This document shows, piece after piece, positions 1 through 8,143 of a stretch of DNA of 64,000 nt (positions are counted from its first letter, which is position 1; each line of letters begins with the position of its first letter). The DNA is from Gastranaerophilus sp944325835 (GTDB taxonomy: Bacteria; Cyanobacteriota; Vampirovibrionia; Gastranaerophilales; Gastranaerophilaceae): contig OZ007029.1 in assembly GCA_963931575.1 (NCBI GenBank), forward strand, positions 1,550,001 through 1,614,000. The letters run 5' to 3'. A model generated the notes under the pieces. That model saw only the letters and a program-made list of their open reading frames with translations, was not told where the DNA came from and made no database searches. A program made the position numbers and the translations under genes.

Positions 1-824
1 AGTTTTTTGCAATCTTTATAAAATTGTTGTTCTTTTCTAAAAGCGACTTCTTTGTCATATTCAATAATTTTATCCTGTTGTTTCTGGAAAGATATAACGC
101 ACCTTCTACCTAAGCCGGTTTGCATAAGCAGGTTGAACATATTTTTGAGATTCCCGCTGCTAAACAAGGTTGGATCTGAAAGAAACAGACAATTTACGGG
201 CATGTCCTCAATACTTGCTTCCCGCTTACCATGCTTAATTGATTTTGAGGGAATTTTACCGTCATAACCATCATATAGACAGCCTAAGAACTGTTTTTCG
301 GTATTTTGTGCGGAATCTAAAAACATTCCAAATTCCGACATCTTATAAGTAATCGCCCCGAATCGTGCTTCTTTTAGAGTTTTTGCATCTTCAAAAAGCC
401 CCTCTTGTGTTCCGTCCACGACTTCCAAGACAGGATAGCGAATAGATTTTTCGGCTTCTTTTATAAGTTGTTTTATCGGCTTATTGTTTTTGTCGGTATA
501 TTCTTCTCGGATTTTTTGTTTCTTTTCATGATAATATGCTTCTGCCTTTTCTTTGAACCAATCTCTGAACGGCTTAAAAATTAAATTGTCGTACTCGTTA
601 GATATTCTATCTTTACCGCCACCTGACGGAAGCAATACGATTGCATAATAATTAGGGATATCAATAGTATCAAGGTTCTTATACCGCACACCTTTTGAGG
701 TTATCATTTGCGCAACTTTCAGAAGCTGTATTGATGTAATAGCTGTTTTTGATGTGTTCACATAACGGTTTGAAAATACGTCTAATGTTTCATTCATAAT
801 TTTGGGTAATCTAATTTTTGTCAT
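1..824 (-). CDS. Partial mobile-element protein, DUF3987-like (3' end outside window)
   Basis: An open frame reads leftward from an ATG at 822-824 to the window edge without a stop, giving about 274 residues of N-terminal sequence. Visible features are an early LLPSGGGKD stretch (about residues 64-72) that resembles the Walker-A-like 'SGxGK' region of DUF3987/YfjI-type replication or helicase proteins, followed by a basic, lysine-rich helical stretch and a hydrophobic CLFLSDPTLF segment. The start overlaps the end of the excisionase-like gene by 14 nt, which suggests translational coupling within an integrated element. The family call is inference from motif shape; the ATPase core beyond the window is not visible. 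Coding is well supported, function only weakly. Confidence 0.6.
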   Translation of the reverse strand, partial: MTKIRLPKIMNETLDVFSNRYVNTSKTAITSIQLLKVAQMITSKGVRYKNLDTIDIPNYYAIVLLPSGGGKDRISNEYDNLIFKPFRDWFKEKAEAYYHEKKQKIREEYTDKNNKPIKQLIKEAEKSIRYPVLEVVDGTQEGLFEDAKTLKEARFGAITYKMSEFGMFLDSAQNTEKQFLGCLYDGYDGKIPSKSIKHGKREASIEDMPVNCLFLSDPTLFSSGNLKNMFNLLMQTGLGRRCVISFQKQQDKIIEYDKEVAFRKEQQFYKDCKK

Positions 825-1068
825 GATTTTGTTCTCCTTTTCTGTATTCTTTCATGTTCCTGATTGCTTCAATTCTTAAAGTTGATTCAAACAATTCCGC
901 ATCAATAAGGTATTTACCCCGTTTGCCGCCGATTTTGATAGCCGGATAAATCCCTTGCCTGATCCCCATTCGGATTGAGTATTCTGAAATGCCGAAATGT
1001 TTAACTGCTTCTTGAATTGTAAACATTTGTTTTTGTTTAATCCCCAGTAAATTGTTGTTATCTGCCAT
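811..1068 (-). CDS. Excisionase-type helix-turn-helix protein (HTH_17-like)
   Basis: This 85-residue protein has the classic MFTIQEAVKHFGISEYSIR winged-helix start of excisionase/MerR-like HTH_17 proteins, then IYPAIKIGGKRGKYLID, the wing that enters the minor groove. Such proteins direct a tyrosine integrase towards excision. A strong AAGGAGG ribosome site lies just before the ATG. It is divergent from the repressor and integrase pair, as in temperate phage and integrative-element control regions, and runs into the partial DUF3987-like gene. Its role in excision is inferred from family and position; it could instead regulate transcription only. Confidence 0.8.
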   Translation of the reverse strand: MADNNNLLGIKQKQMFTIQEAVKHFGISEYSIRMGIRQGIYPAIKIGGKRGKYLIDAELFESTLRIEAIRNMKEYRKGEQNHDKN

Positions 1069-1083
1069 TTTTCCTCCTTTGCC

Positions 1084-1130
1084 AAGTATATACTTGACAG
1101 ATTATATTAACATGTGATAAAATAATGTTA
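1084..1130. promoter_or_regulatory. Divergent control region with palindromic operator candidates
   Basis: TTGACA at 1094-1099 and TAAAAT at 1118-1123 (18-nt spacer) form a good sigma-70 promoter for the rightward repressor gene. A perfect 12-bp palindrome, AAGTATATACTT (1084-1095), overlaps the -35 box, and TAACAT/ATGTTA (1108-1113 and 1125-1130) brackets the -10 box. These dyads are candidate binding sites for the adjacent XRE repressor. Leftward expression of the excisionase probably starts here too (TATAAT on the minus strand). Confidence 0.6.
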
Positions 1131-1212
1131 TATAAGCATGACATGAATTAAAATTTTGTCAATATGCAAATCAAAAATTCTGCATTTAATAACAAAGTTA
1201 AGGAGATATAAC

Positions 1213-1824
1213 ATGCCACGTAAAAAAGAGCTGACATATCAAACGGAACAACAAGCATTTGCAAAAGCAATTAGAAAAATAATGAAAGAAAATAACCTAA
1301 CTCAAGAAGAATTAGGAAAAATTATAGGAGTCGCTCGTCAAACTATTAGTCAATATGCAAGTGGACAAAGTATTCCTGATGTAAATATTATTTATTCTAT
1401 AAAAGAAAAATTTGGATTATCAGCAGATTATGTGCTGGGGTATGCAGAAGCAACAAAACCAAGTAATGAAATGATACTAAAAGAATTAGGTATAGATGAA
1501 AACGCATGCGAAATTCTAAAAAGTTATATTAAGAAAAATTCAACAAATAGAAAGAATGACAAAATAAAAATGCTTAATTATCTTATTGAAAACATTGAAG
1601 ATGATTTGCTAGAAAATCTATATAATTACTTATTTCATGATGTAGAAATCAAAGATGGAGACAAAGATGCACAAATTTCACTTTGTGCTTGCAATGTAAG
1701 CAGTAGAGAAATAATCGGTGCGCTATATAACACAACTTTGACACAATTCTTCTTCGCAAATCTTATAGAGAAACTGGCAAATCTAAAAAAAGATATTGAC
1801 AAAACTTTAGAGGAAAAACAATAA
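1213..1824 (+). CDS. XRE-family repressor of the integrated element
   Basis: The protein is about 203 residues from the ATG at 1213, chosen because AAGGAGATATAAC precedes it; an upstream ATG at 1156 lacks a ribosome site. The N-terminal third is a Cro/C1 helix-turn-helix (IMKENNLTQEELGKIIGVA, then QTISQYASGQSIPD), and the rest is a charged helical region likely for dimerisation; no S24 protease active-site pattern is visible. It is translationally coupled to the integrase (TAATG overlap). By position it is the lysogeny-type repressor controlling the divergent excisionase. The function is inferred from family and context. Confidence 0.8.
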   Translation: MPRKKELTYQTEQQAFAKAIRKIMKENNLTQEELGKIIGVARQTISQYASGQSIPDVNIIYSIKEKFGLSADYVLGYAEATKPSNEMILKELGIDENACEILKSYIKKNSTNRKNDKIKMLNYLIENIEDDLLENLYNYLFHDVEIKDGDKDAQISLCACNVSSREIIGALYNTTLTQFFFANLIEKLANLKKDIDKTLEEKQ

Positions 1825-3206
1825 TGGCAAGCATTGAGAAGCGAAAAGACGGATCATATCGTGTTATTGTTTCTTGCGGTTATGATGTAGGCGGCAAAAA
1901 GATCAGAAAATATAAGACAATCAAACTTCCGCCCAATCTAACTGAAAGACAAAAACAAAATGAACTTCTGCGGCAAAAAATACTGTTTGAAAATGAGGTT
2001 CTGAACAAAAATTACCTTGACGGTGAAAAAATAACTTTCGCAGAGTTTACAGAAATATGGATTGAAAAACACGCAAAAACAAAATATGCGCCGGCATCAT
2101 TGAAGCCCTGCTTGGCAAGATTAAAAGATAGGATTATTCCTGAATTAGGGCATCATAAGTTAAGCAAAATTCAAACCTATCACTTAGAAGAATTTTATAA
2201 CAAATTAAGAAATAACGGCTCAAGACTTGAAGATTTTTATACTCCGACAAAAAATATGTCGGAGTTTTTGTCTAAATATAAGACCGGAGAACTTGTTCAA
2301 ATAACAGGAATTACGAACAAAACATGCCTGCGCCTAAAAAATGGAGAGAAGACAAACCTTAAAACTGCTCAAAAAATTTGCGGGGCTTTTGATTTGAATT
2401 TTAAAAAGATGTTTAAAAGAACAAACGACAATCCATTATCTGATAAAACGATTAAGCACCACCATACAGACATTAGTTCAATATTTACACTTGCGGAACG
2501 ATGGAATCTGATTAACCATAATCCCGCTAAAAAGGTTGATTTAGGAAAGATTTCTAAAAAGCAGGTAAAATATTATGATGATGAGCAAACCGCAAAACTT
2601 TTCAAAGAACTTGAAAATGAACCATTGACATATAAAACAATAATCTGTCTTGCTATAGATGTAGGTTTACGTTCCGGTGAATTATGCGGACTAAAATGGG
2701 GAGATGTGAATTTTGAAACTGGTGTTTTGACAATCAACAAACAGCGGCAATATGTAAGCACATTTGGGGTAATGGAAAAACAACCTAAAACAGAAAATGG
2801 AATCCGAACAGTTACACTATCATCTCAAATGGTTACAATGCTAAAGCAGTACAAACAGAAACAGGCGGAAGATAAATTAAAACTCGGCTCTGCTTGGAAA
2901 AACGGTGAATACTTATTTAAGCACGATGACGGACAGGATTTACACCCGACAAGACCTTACAAATGGTTTATGAACTTTTTAAAACGGCATAATTTACCTA
3001 AGATTACTTTTCATGAACTCCGGCATACAAACGCAAGTTTACTTATCGCAAACGGAGTGGACGCGGTAACATTAAGCAAAAGACTTGGACATGCGGATAA
3101 AACCGTAACATTAAATACTTACTCTCACGCAATACAGAGCAAAGAAACTCAAGCCGCAACTACAATGGACAGTCTGTATTCAAGATTAAAGAAAAAATGT
3201 CTTTGA
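1824..3206 (+). CDS. Tyrosine recombinase / integrase with HTH-like insertion
   Basis: This 460-residue site-specific recombinase inserts or excises the element. The N-terminus is an arm-type DNA-binding module (MASIEKRKDGSYRVIVSCGY), followed by a SAM-like core-binding domain and the catalytic domain. Catalytic residues are visible: Arg283 (GLRSGE), His397 and Arg400 (HELRH), and Tyr433 (LNTYSH). Unusually, about residues 138-200 interrupt the core-binding domain with a Cro-like helix-turn-helix segment (ITGITNKTCLRLKNGEK...TAQKICGAFDL). The first codon overlaps the repressor stop. The likely attachment site is the tRNA-Ser 3.5 kb downstream or a site beyond the left edge; no duplicated tRNA end is seen here. 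Confidence 0.93.
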   Translation: MASIEKRKDGSYRVIVSCGYDVGGKKIRKYKTIKLPPNLTERQKQNELLRQKILFENEVLNKNYLDGEKITFAEFTEIWIEKHAKTKYAPASLKPCLARLKDRIIPELGHHKLSKIQTYHLEEFYNKLRNNGSRLEDFYTPTKNMSEFLSKYKTGELVQITGITNKTCLRLKNGEKTNLKTAQKICGAFDLNFKKMFKRTNDNPLSDKTIKHHHTDISSIFTLAERWNLINHNPAKKVDLGKISKKQVKYYDDEQTAKLFKELENEPLTYKTIICLAIDVGLRSGELCGLKWGDVNFETGVLTINKQRQYVSTFGVMEKQPKTENGIRTVTLSSQMVTMLKQYKQKQAEDKLKLGSAWKNGEYLFKHDDGQDLHPTRPYKWFMNFLKRHNLPKITFHELRHTNASLLIANGVDAVTLSKRLGHADKTVTLNTYSHAIQSKETQAATTMDSLYSRLKKKCL

Positions 3207-3208
3207 AG

Positions 3209-3925
3209 TCAAAGAAGATACTTTTTGAGGTAACGACACCATTCAGTAGCCAAGAAATTATCAATAGCCCTTTCTAAGTCAGAAAAATGTCTTTCTTGAA
3301 CCAAAAATAAGTAATCCCTCACAGAATACCTTGAAGCCCTTAAATAAAACATTTTTGCATTTTTCGTTTCTTCCATATCCTTAAATCGATAAAACCTTTT
3401 TAAATATTCGCTTTCCGGCTTTCTATCCCTATGGTTATAAATAATTACCGTTGAACCCTTTTCATAATAATTTGCAACTTCCTGATAAGTTGTATATTTG
3501 TTTCCGTTTTTTGAATACGGTTTTGTACTTTTGACTTCAAGCCCATTATCGGGATCTAAAAATATGATATCTTGCTTATGTAATTTCTTTAAAGCTTCCG
3601 AATGCCACATATCACGACTTTTTGCTTCTAACATTTTGTTCCAAAACAGGGCGTTTTCAAAAAGATTCGCTCTTTCAAGCCTTGCAACAGAGCGATTTTT
3701 ACTTTTTGCAATTGGTTTTAATGCTAAATATAATTCTTTGTCCGGAGTGTCACAAGTTTTATCTAAAAATGTAATATGCTTGCCGTCTGTATAAGTTTTT
3801 GAGTGTTCGGGTTCATCAGGTGTTAGATACCAGTTTAAACCTATGCTGAAACCTGCATTCTCAAGCCCTCTCAAAATACCTAATTTTGTATAATCACCAA
3901 CATCACCTGCATATTGATTTTTCAT
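3209..3925 (-). CDS. Conserved mobile-element hypothetical with LDPDNG motif
   Basis: This 238-residue protein begins MKNQYAGDVGDYTKLGILR and carries a hydrophobic strand ending in LDPDNG (DIIFLDPDNGLE) near the middle, then VIIYNHRD. The arrangement recalls Rossmann-like enzymes in which a D-P-x-G/Y motif ends strand 4, but I cannot assign a family with certainty. It has a good ribosome site (AAGGAAGGTGGG). It is convergent with the integrase (stops two bases apart) and divergent from a small XRE regulator, so it looks like element cargo under its own control, possibly defence related. The function is unknown. Confidence 0.75.
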   Translation of the reverse strand: MKNQYAGDVGDYTKLGILRGLENAGFSIGLNWYLTPDEPEHSKTYTDGKHITFLDKTCDTPDKELYLALKPIAKSKNRSVARLERANLFENALFWNKMLEAKSRDMWHSEALKKLHKQDIIFLDPDNGLEVKSTKPYSKNGNKYTTYQEVANYYEKGSTVIIYNHRDRKPESEYLKRFYRFKDMEETKNAKMFYLRASRYSVRDYLFLVQERHFSDLERAIDNFLATEWCRYLKKYLL

Positions 3926-3952
3926 AACCCACCTTCCTTATCTATTTTAAAC

Positions 3953-4024
3953 AAGGATTTATCTATAAATAATCCTTTTTATTTGTTATTAATCTATAAT
4001 AAACAACGATTATTTACAAATCGT
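3953..4024. promoter_or_regulatory. Two dyads between divergent cargo and XRE gene
   Basis: AAGGATT (3953-3959) pairs with AATCCTT (3970-3976), and ACGATT (4006-4011) pairs with AATCGT (4019-4024). Both lie in AT-rich DNA with a repeated ATCTATAA (3961-3968 and 3992-3999). Related spaced dyads between two divergent genes are typical operators for a small XRE regulator such as the one at 4086. TATAAT at 3995-4000 may be the rightward -10 box. Confidence 0.45.
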
Positions 4025-4085
4025 ATAACCTCAAAAAATGTTTATGAGAGATATTGACCTCATAACATGAAAGTGGGGTTGTGAT

Positions 4086-4403
4086 ATGGAATTAAAGAAA
4101 CTACTTGGAAAGAGAATACAGGAATTAAGAACCAAAAACGGCTTAAAACAATCAGAACTAGCTGAAAAAGTTGGTATTGCAACAAAACACCAGAGTTGTA
4201 TTGAAACTGGCAAGAACTATCCGTCAGCCGAACTGGTTGAAAATTATGCAAAAGTTTTCGGTGTTGATGTAACAGAATTGCTTGATATAACTCACATCAA
4301 AACAACAGAAGAACTTTTATCAGACATCTTTTCAATGCTTAAATCCGCAAGTGAAGAAGAAATTCTCATGGCACATAAAGTATTAAAAGGCTTGTTGCAT
4401 TAG
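4086..4403 (+). CDS. Small XRE-family transcriptional regulator
   Basis: A 105-residue protein with an N-terminal Cro/C1 helix-turn-helix (RIQELRTKNGLKQSELAEKVG, then SCIETGKNYPSAE) covering roughly residues 9-62, and a short helical C-terminal tail with SEEEILMAHKVLKGLL. It ends 14 bp before the convergent nuclease gene. It probably autoregulates and controls the divergent 238-residue cargo gene through the dyads at 3953-4024; that is inferred from position. The ribosome site is weak (GGGGTTGTGAT). Confidence 0.85.
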   Translation: MELKKLLGKRIQELRTKNGLKQSELAEKVGIATKHQSCIETGKNYPSAELVENYAKVFGVDVTELLDITHIKTTEELLSDIFSMLKSASEEEILMAHKVLKGLLH

Positions 4404-4417
4404 ATGGTTCAAATACT

Positions 4418-5719
4418 TTATTGACTCCAAAAATTTGTTTTACGTGCTAATTCTTTAAAACTTTCTTTTATTTCATCTGTAATCTGTTCGCAATCAAGTA
4501 ATGCAAAATCGGCAAAAAGGTATTTTTGATTGCCGAAACTATTTATTGCGATTCCAATAATTTTTTTCGCATTTATTGCAACGCCTAAAAAGGTTTCACA
4601 TAATATTGATAGTTCTTTTTTTACTAGTTCTCGTTTTTCAATAATGTTTTCACTTAGAGGATATTGTAGTATTACATAATATGAATCTTTAATACTTGAA
4701 GGATGAGATACAATTGAATAATCACGTCCTTTATATTTTTTATGTTGTTCTTTGATTAGTTTTTTTGCCAATAATCTTCTCATATTTCTTGGCTCTTTTG
4801 CCATTTCGTAGAGAGCACTCTTTCCTTGAAAAATTAATCCACTTCCTTCTATTTTATCATTTAATGCATATTCAGAAGCAAGTTGTAGTAAATTATCCCA
4901 GTTATATGAAACTTTTAAGGATTTTTTCCAAGATTTATATCCAAAAGATTCAACAACTTTTTGCCAACCACCTTCCTTTACAAAAACAGCACCTACATCT
5001 TTAGGTAAAGAAACATCTAAATTTGAAAACTCTTTATATTTTTGTAAATAATTTCCTAATAAATCCTCTTCTCCGCAATAAGCCAAAGTAGAAAGTTTAT
5101 CAATCAATTTTTCTTTTGTTTGAAAATATTGTGATATGTCAGAAATAGTATCTAGTTCTTTGAGGATTATGCCTAAATTATAACTATCTAAAACATGTAT
5201 TTTTTCAGTTTTATCAAAAACTATACGAAAAGGTTGGTCTTCTGGTTTTACTGGTTTCTCACAATAAGCAATTGCAAGAGCACCTGTAATATTATTGGGG
5301 CTATCTTTTTTGCAAGCATCTTCTACCCCCAGTGCAACAATTATTTTATAAATTTCTAAATTATCTTTAGGGATTTTTAGCGGAAATTTTTTAGTACAAT
5401 TCATGTCAAGATAAATTTTATCAGGATAATTTTTTATCCATCGCTCAGCACCATTAACTTGTTTTATAGATTCGTCTATTGCTCTTTTCTTCCATCGTTT
5501 CCAGGCGATATTTTTTTCTATTGAAGAATTATATTCAATATCCTTCACTGAAAAAATAAATACTTTATTCTCAAAAACGACTAATAAATCACATAATTCT
5601 TGTTTTTTGCTATTATAAAGATTCGGATATGACCAAAGTTTTAAAAAAGTATTATCACATAATTTAGCAACCAGTTTCTCTCCGACATTTTCACCTTTTG
5701 ATTTTACAATTATTGTCAT
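4418..5719 (-). CDS. Putative PD-(D/E)xK-type nuclease, defence cargo
   Basis: The 433-residue product is not a family I can name, but its first 120 residues fit a restriction-endonuclease fold. GENVGEKLVAKL resembles the opening Glu helix, then CDLLVVFENKVFIFSVKD supplies an Asp and, after one strand, a Ser-x-Lys (D...xVK), and a Trp/Lys-rich helix ends with QVNGAERWI, as in NERD/Mrr-like nucleases. The rest has no recognisable domain. The gene is divergent from the Abi-C gene, with only 53 bp between start codons, and each has a strong ribosome site. I infer a two-gene antiphage unit carried by the tRNA-Ser island. The active-site assignment is by eye. Confidence 0.6.
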   Translation of the reverse strand: MTIIVKSKGENVGEKLVAKLCDNTFLKLWSYPNLYNSKKQELCDLLVVFENKVFIFSVKDIEYNSSIEKNIAWKRWKKRAIDESIKQVNGAERWIKNYPDKIYLDMNCTKKFPLKIPKDNLEIYKIIVALGVEDACKKDSPNNITGALAIAYCEKPVKPEDQPFRIVFDKTEKIHVLDSYNLGIILKELDTISDISQYFQTKEKLIDKLSTLAYCGEEDLLGNYLQKYKEFSNLDVSLPKDVGAVFVKEGGWQKVVESFGYKSWKKSLKVSYNWDNLLQLASEYALNDKIEGSGLIFQGKSALYEMAKEPRNMRRLLAKKLIKEQHKKYKGRDYSIVSHPSSIKDSYYVILQYPLSENIIEKRELVKKELSILCETFLGVAINAKKIIGIAINSFGNQKYLFADFALLDCEQITDEIKESFKELARKTNFWSQ

Positions 5720-5772
5720 TAATGTGTAAGCTCCTTATTTTATGCTAATATAATAATACAAAAGGAGTTAAA
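5720..5772. promoter_or_regulatory. Compact divergent promoter of the nuclease/Abi-C pair
   Basis: Only 53 bp separate the two start codons. The AT-rich stretch ATTTTATGCTAATATAATAA holds a rightward TATAAT, and both genes have their own Shine-Dalgarno (AAGGAG on each strand). Shared control of the two genes is likely. Confidence 0.45.
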
Positions 5773-6564
5773 ATGCCTAAAACATCGCCTAGACAGATAA
5801 TGAAAATCATAGAAAAAATAGACAAAGCTATTTGGAATGAATACAAATCTTATCAAATGGTAAAAACTTATATTCTTAAATGGCAAGAACAAATTTGGGA
5901 TGCAGGAAACACTGGGTGGAATGGTTATAACGGTGTAAATTTCGAAATTGTATATAAAGATGAAAAAGAAGAAAACATAAACCTAATTGCAACCTTACAT
6001 AATATGGATGATGAACTTCTATTTAAAATTGCTGTTGATTTTGGTGTTGAAATCCCCAACATTATTTATGCTGTACCTGAAATCATTAGTTATAAATCTA
6101 CTGACTACAAAGATGTCAATTTAATTTTTGAAGAAGCCTTTAAAAAAGTTTATGAAGATCCATCGCATTCTATAGCACTAGCAAATTCAGCCCTTGAAAC
6201 TGTAATTAAAAAAATATGTCAAGATGAACGAATAGAACAAATAGAAGGTAAAAAATCATTATATAAATTAACCCAACATATTTTGAAAGTGTTTAAATAT
6301 TTTCCGAATCAAACAGAAGATGATTACATAAGAAATATTGGAAGTAGCATATTGAATATTGCTAAAAATATTGAAGATTTAAGAAGTAATTGCACGAAAG
6401 AAGCCCACGGGAGATTACAAGAAGATTATATAATTGATGATCCGCTTTATGCTCAATTATTTGTTAATACTTCTGCAACTTTAGGATTGTTTTTGCTTAA
6501 TTTTTATGAAAAGAAATTTCCGCAACAAATAAAAGAAACTTCTTATGACGATCTTCCGTTTTAA
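5773..6564 (+). CDS. Abortive-infection family protein (Abi-C domain)
   Basis: A 263-residue protein. The C-terminal half matches the Abi-C pattern: a helix with IALANSALETVIKKIC (about residues 138-153), KSLYKLTQHILKVF, and then the conserved NIEDLRSNCTKEAHGR block, in which Arg and the final AHG are the family hallmark. The N-terminal 120 residues are an unassigned alpha/beta region. Abi-C proteins are usually linked to growth arrest during phage infection. It is divergent from a putative nuclease inside an integrase island, which supports a defence role. The sequence after the stop up to the tRNA-Ser terminator holds only a doubled AGTCCCCA. Confidence 0.8.
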   Translation: MPKTSPRQIMKIIEKIDKAIWNEYKSYQMVKTYILKWQEQIWDAGNTGWNGYNGVNFEIVYKDEKEENINLIATLHNMDDELLFKIAVDFGVEIPNIIYAVPEIISYKSTDYKDVNLIFEEAFKKVYEDPSHSIALANSALETVIKKICQDERIEQIEGKKSLYKLTQHILKVFKYFPNQTEDDYIRNIGSSILNIAKNIEDLRSNCTKEAHGRLQEDYIIDDPLYAQLFVNTSATLGLFLLNFYEKKFPQQIKETSYDDLPF

Positions 6565-6653
6565 ACTTAAATAATTTTCAGTCCCCACGTAGTCCCCAAG
6601 AGGGATATTAGATGTATATTTACGGAAATGTTTATATGTCCAAAACGCACTAA

Positions 6654-6677
6654 AAAAGAGCCTTTTGAGGCTCTTTT
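6654..6677 (-). terminator. Rho-independent terminator after tRNA-Ser
   Basis: AAAAGAGCC (6654-6662) pairs with GGCTCTTTT (6669-6677) around a 6-nt loop. The flanking A and T runs make it usable from both sides: it ends tRNA-Ser on the minus strand and could also stop read-through from the Abi-C gene. Confidence 0.8.
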
Positions 6678-6681
6678 AAAA

Positions 6682-6771
6682 TGGAGGAGGAGGTGGGATT
6701 CGAACCCACGGAACGCGTGAACGTTCGACAGTTTTCAAGACTGCTCCAATCAACCGCTCTGGCACTCCTCC
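6682..6771 (-). tRNA. tRNA-Ser (UGA)
   Basis: The minus strand folds as a class II tRNA: acceptor GGAGGAG/CTCCTCC, anticodon stem-loop CAGTCTTGAAAACTG with anticodon TGA, a long variable arm (CGAACGTTCACGCGTTCCG) and T arm GTGGGTTCGAATCCCAC. CCA appears encoded after a T discriminator; G is the usual bacterial Ser discriminator, so the exact 3' end deserves checking. It borders the integrase island and is a natural integration target. Confidence 0.95.
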
Positions 6772-6867
6772 TTGGAGTTTGGATATCCTCATTCTACCCG
6801 CTGAATTTTTATTGTCAATATAAATTGTTTGGGCGCGGACATTAGTCCGCGCGCCCTCTCTTTTTAT

Positions 6868-6896
6868 TTGATTATCTTACCAGCTTGTAGTATAAT
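6868..6896 (+). promoter_or_regulatory. Promoter for leaderless mRNA of the 6903 gene
   Basis: TTGATT (6868-6873), a 17-nt spacer and TATAAT (6891-6896) are followed by six bases and then the ATG at 6903, so transcription should start at the start codon. Confidence 0.7.
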
Positions 6897-6902
6897 TTCA
6901 TT

Positions 6903-8051
6903 ATGAAAAAGATTTTGTGTTTAGCTATTTCATCGGTCTTATCTGTTCAACCATTAGTTCTGGCGGAAACCTTTGATGCGTCTGTTGAATATAATGAAAA
7001 CTACACGCCGCGTCAGGAGGAAATTTTTACAGGTGAAACAGCAACGCTTGAACGCAAAGACGTTATTAATATGACGGTTTCGCAGGTGCTTGACGGAAGC
7101 TTTTCGATTGAAGGCGATGAATTTTTTGCGGAAGTCACAACCGATGTGGAAGGCGACAAAGGAATTATTATTCCAAAAGGCACAATTGCACACGGCTCAA
7201 TTATAGAATCAGGAGAAGCCAAAAGTCTAGGGCGCTCTGCGTGGATTGAAATGGATTTTGATTATTTAATCACGCCAGACGGACGGGAAATTCCGATTGA
7301 AGGGCACATGAGTACAAAGCTTCATCCAGTTGTTGAAACCGCTAAAATTGTTGCGCAGGATGTAGGATACACCGCTGCCGGCGGAGTTGTAGGCGGGCTT
7401 GTTGCGCTTAACCTTCTTGGACTTGAAGCCGCTATATTATCGCAGGGCTATACACTTGCGGCAGGCGCTGCTGCCGGCGGAGCTTACGGGCTTGGCATGG
7501 CACTTGTCAGAAAAGGGCACAATGTCCTAATCGCTCCGGGGGACGAGATAAAAGTCAAAATCAAGTCCGATGTTGAGCTTCCGGTCTACCGCGAAGAAGC
7601 TCTTATGCAGCACGAACTTTTCTATCCGGGGCTGGATATTTTTATCAGCAACATCAAACACGAGAAAGATCCTTTTGATGTCGCAAATACAATTACTCTT
7701 ACTCTTATGATCACAAATCATTCCGACAAAAACCTTTCAGGGCTTGATATGGCTTTGATTAATGATTACAATGCCGTATTCCGGCCGTCAATTTTCGGCG
7801 ATACTAAAATCATGTTCAAGCAAATAAAGCCCGGAGAAAAAATCGTCGGGAACATTTCTTTTGCCGTAGATAACATCAACAGGAAATTCTGGCTGGTTTT
7901 CTTTGACAAGAAAAAAGGAACGCCGCTTACTAAAATTTCTATAGACAACGCCTACAGGAAGGTTTCCGACAGAACGAAAAAGAAAAATCTCAAAGTAAGG
8001 CAGAAAAAAAGCTTTGTAACAAAAGATGAAAATCTTTTGGAAATGTTTTAA
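6903..8051 (+). CDS. Secreted hypothetical protein with glycine-rich membrane segment
   Basis: A 382-residue protein with a clear signal peptide (MKKILCLAISSVLSVQPLVLA, cut before ETFDA). Residues about 80-140 form a beta-rich region with IIIPKGTIAHGSIIESGEA, similar in style to the 'GTxIxGxI' strand of TrbI/VirB10-like or surface-barrel proteins. Residues about 160-200 are a glycine/alanine zipper (AAGGVVGGLVA, AAGAAAGGAYG) that could insert in a membrane. The C-terminal part looks like a small beta-sandwich (ITNHSDKNLSGLDMALIND). I do not recognise the family. The start is fixed by the promoter 6 nt upstream and the lack of a Shine-Dalgarno. Confidence 0.75.
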   Translation: MKKILCLAISSVLSVQPLVLAETFDASVEYNENYTPRQEEIFTGETATLERKDVINMTVSQVLDGSFSIEGDEFFAEVTTDVEGDKGIIIPKGTIAHGSIIESGEAKSLGRSAWIEMDFDYLITPDGREIPIEGHMSTKLHPVVETAKIVAQDVGYTAAGGVVGGLVALNLLGLEAAILSQGYTLAAGAAAGGAYGLGMALVRKGHNVLIAPGDEIKVKIKSDVELPVYREEALMQHELFYPGLDIFISNIKHEKDPFDVANTITLTLMITNHSDKNLSGLDMALINDYNAVFRPSIFGDTKIMFKQIKPGEKIVGNISFAVDNINRKFWLVFFDKKKGTPLTKISIDNAYRKVSDRTKKKNLKVRQKKSFVTKDENLLEMF

Positions 8052-8059
8052 AAAAACTC

Positions 8060-8088
8060 TTGCCAAAATAAAGGTGATATGTTACAAT
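8060..8088 (+). promoter_or_regulatory. Sigma-70-like promoter of the blaI-like operon
   Basis: TTGCCA (8060-8065), 17-nt spacer, TACAAT (8083-8088). The transcript would have a leader of about 50 nt with a GGAAGAAGAAGG-type ribosome region before the ATG at 8144. Confidence 0.6.
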
Positions 8089-8143
8089 CGTAATACGTTA
8101 AAATTGTTTATTATTAAATAGGAAGAAGAAGGAAAAGAAACTT

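Noticed and set aside
876..1085. Alternative 69-codon frame over the excisionase gene
   Set aside because: It overlaps the better-supported HTH_17 protein in another frame and has no recognisable fold.
6565..6653. attR of the integrated element at the doubled AGTCCCCA
   Set aside because: No second copy of the tRNA-Ser 3' end or of this motif is visible in the window, so the attachment site cannot be placed.
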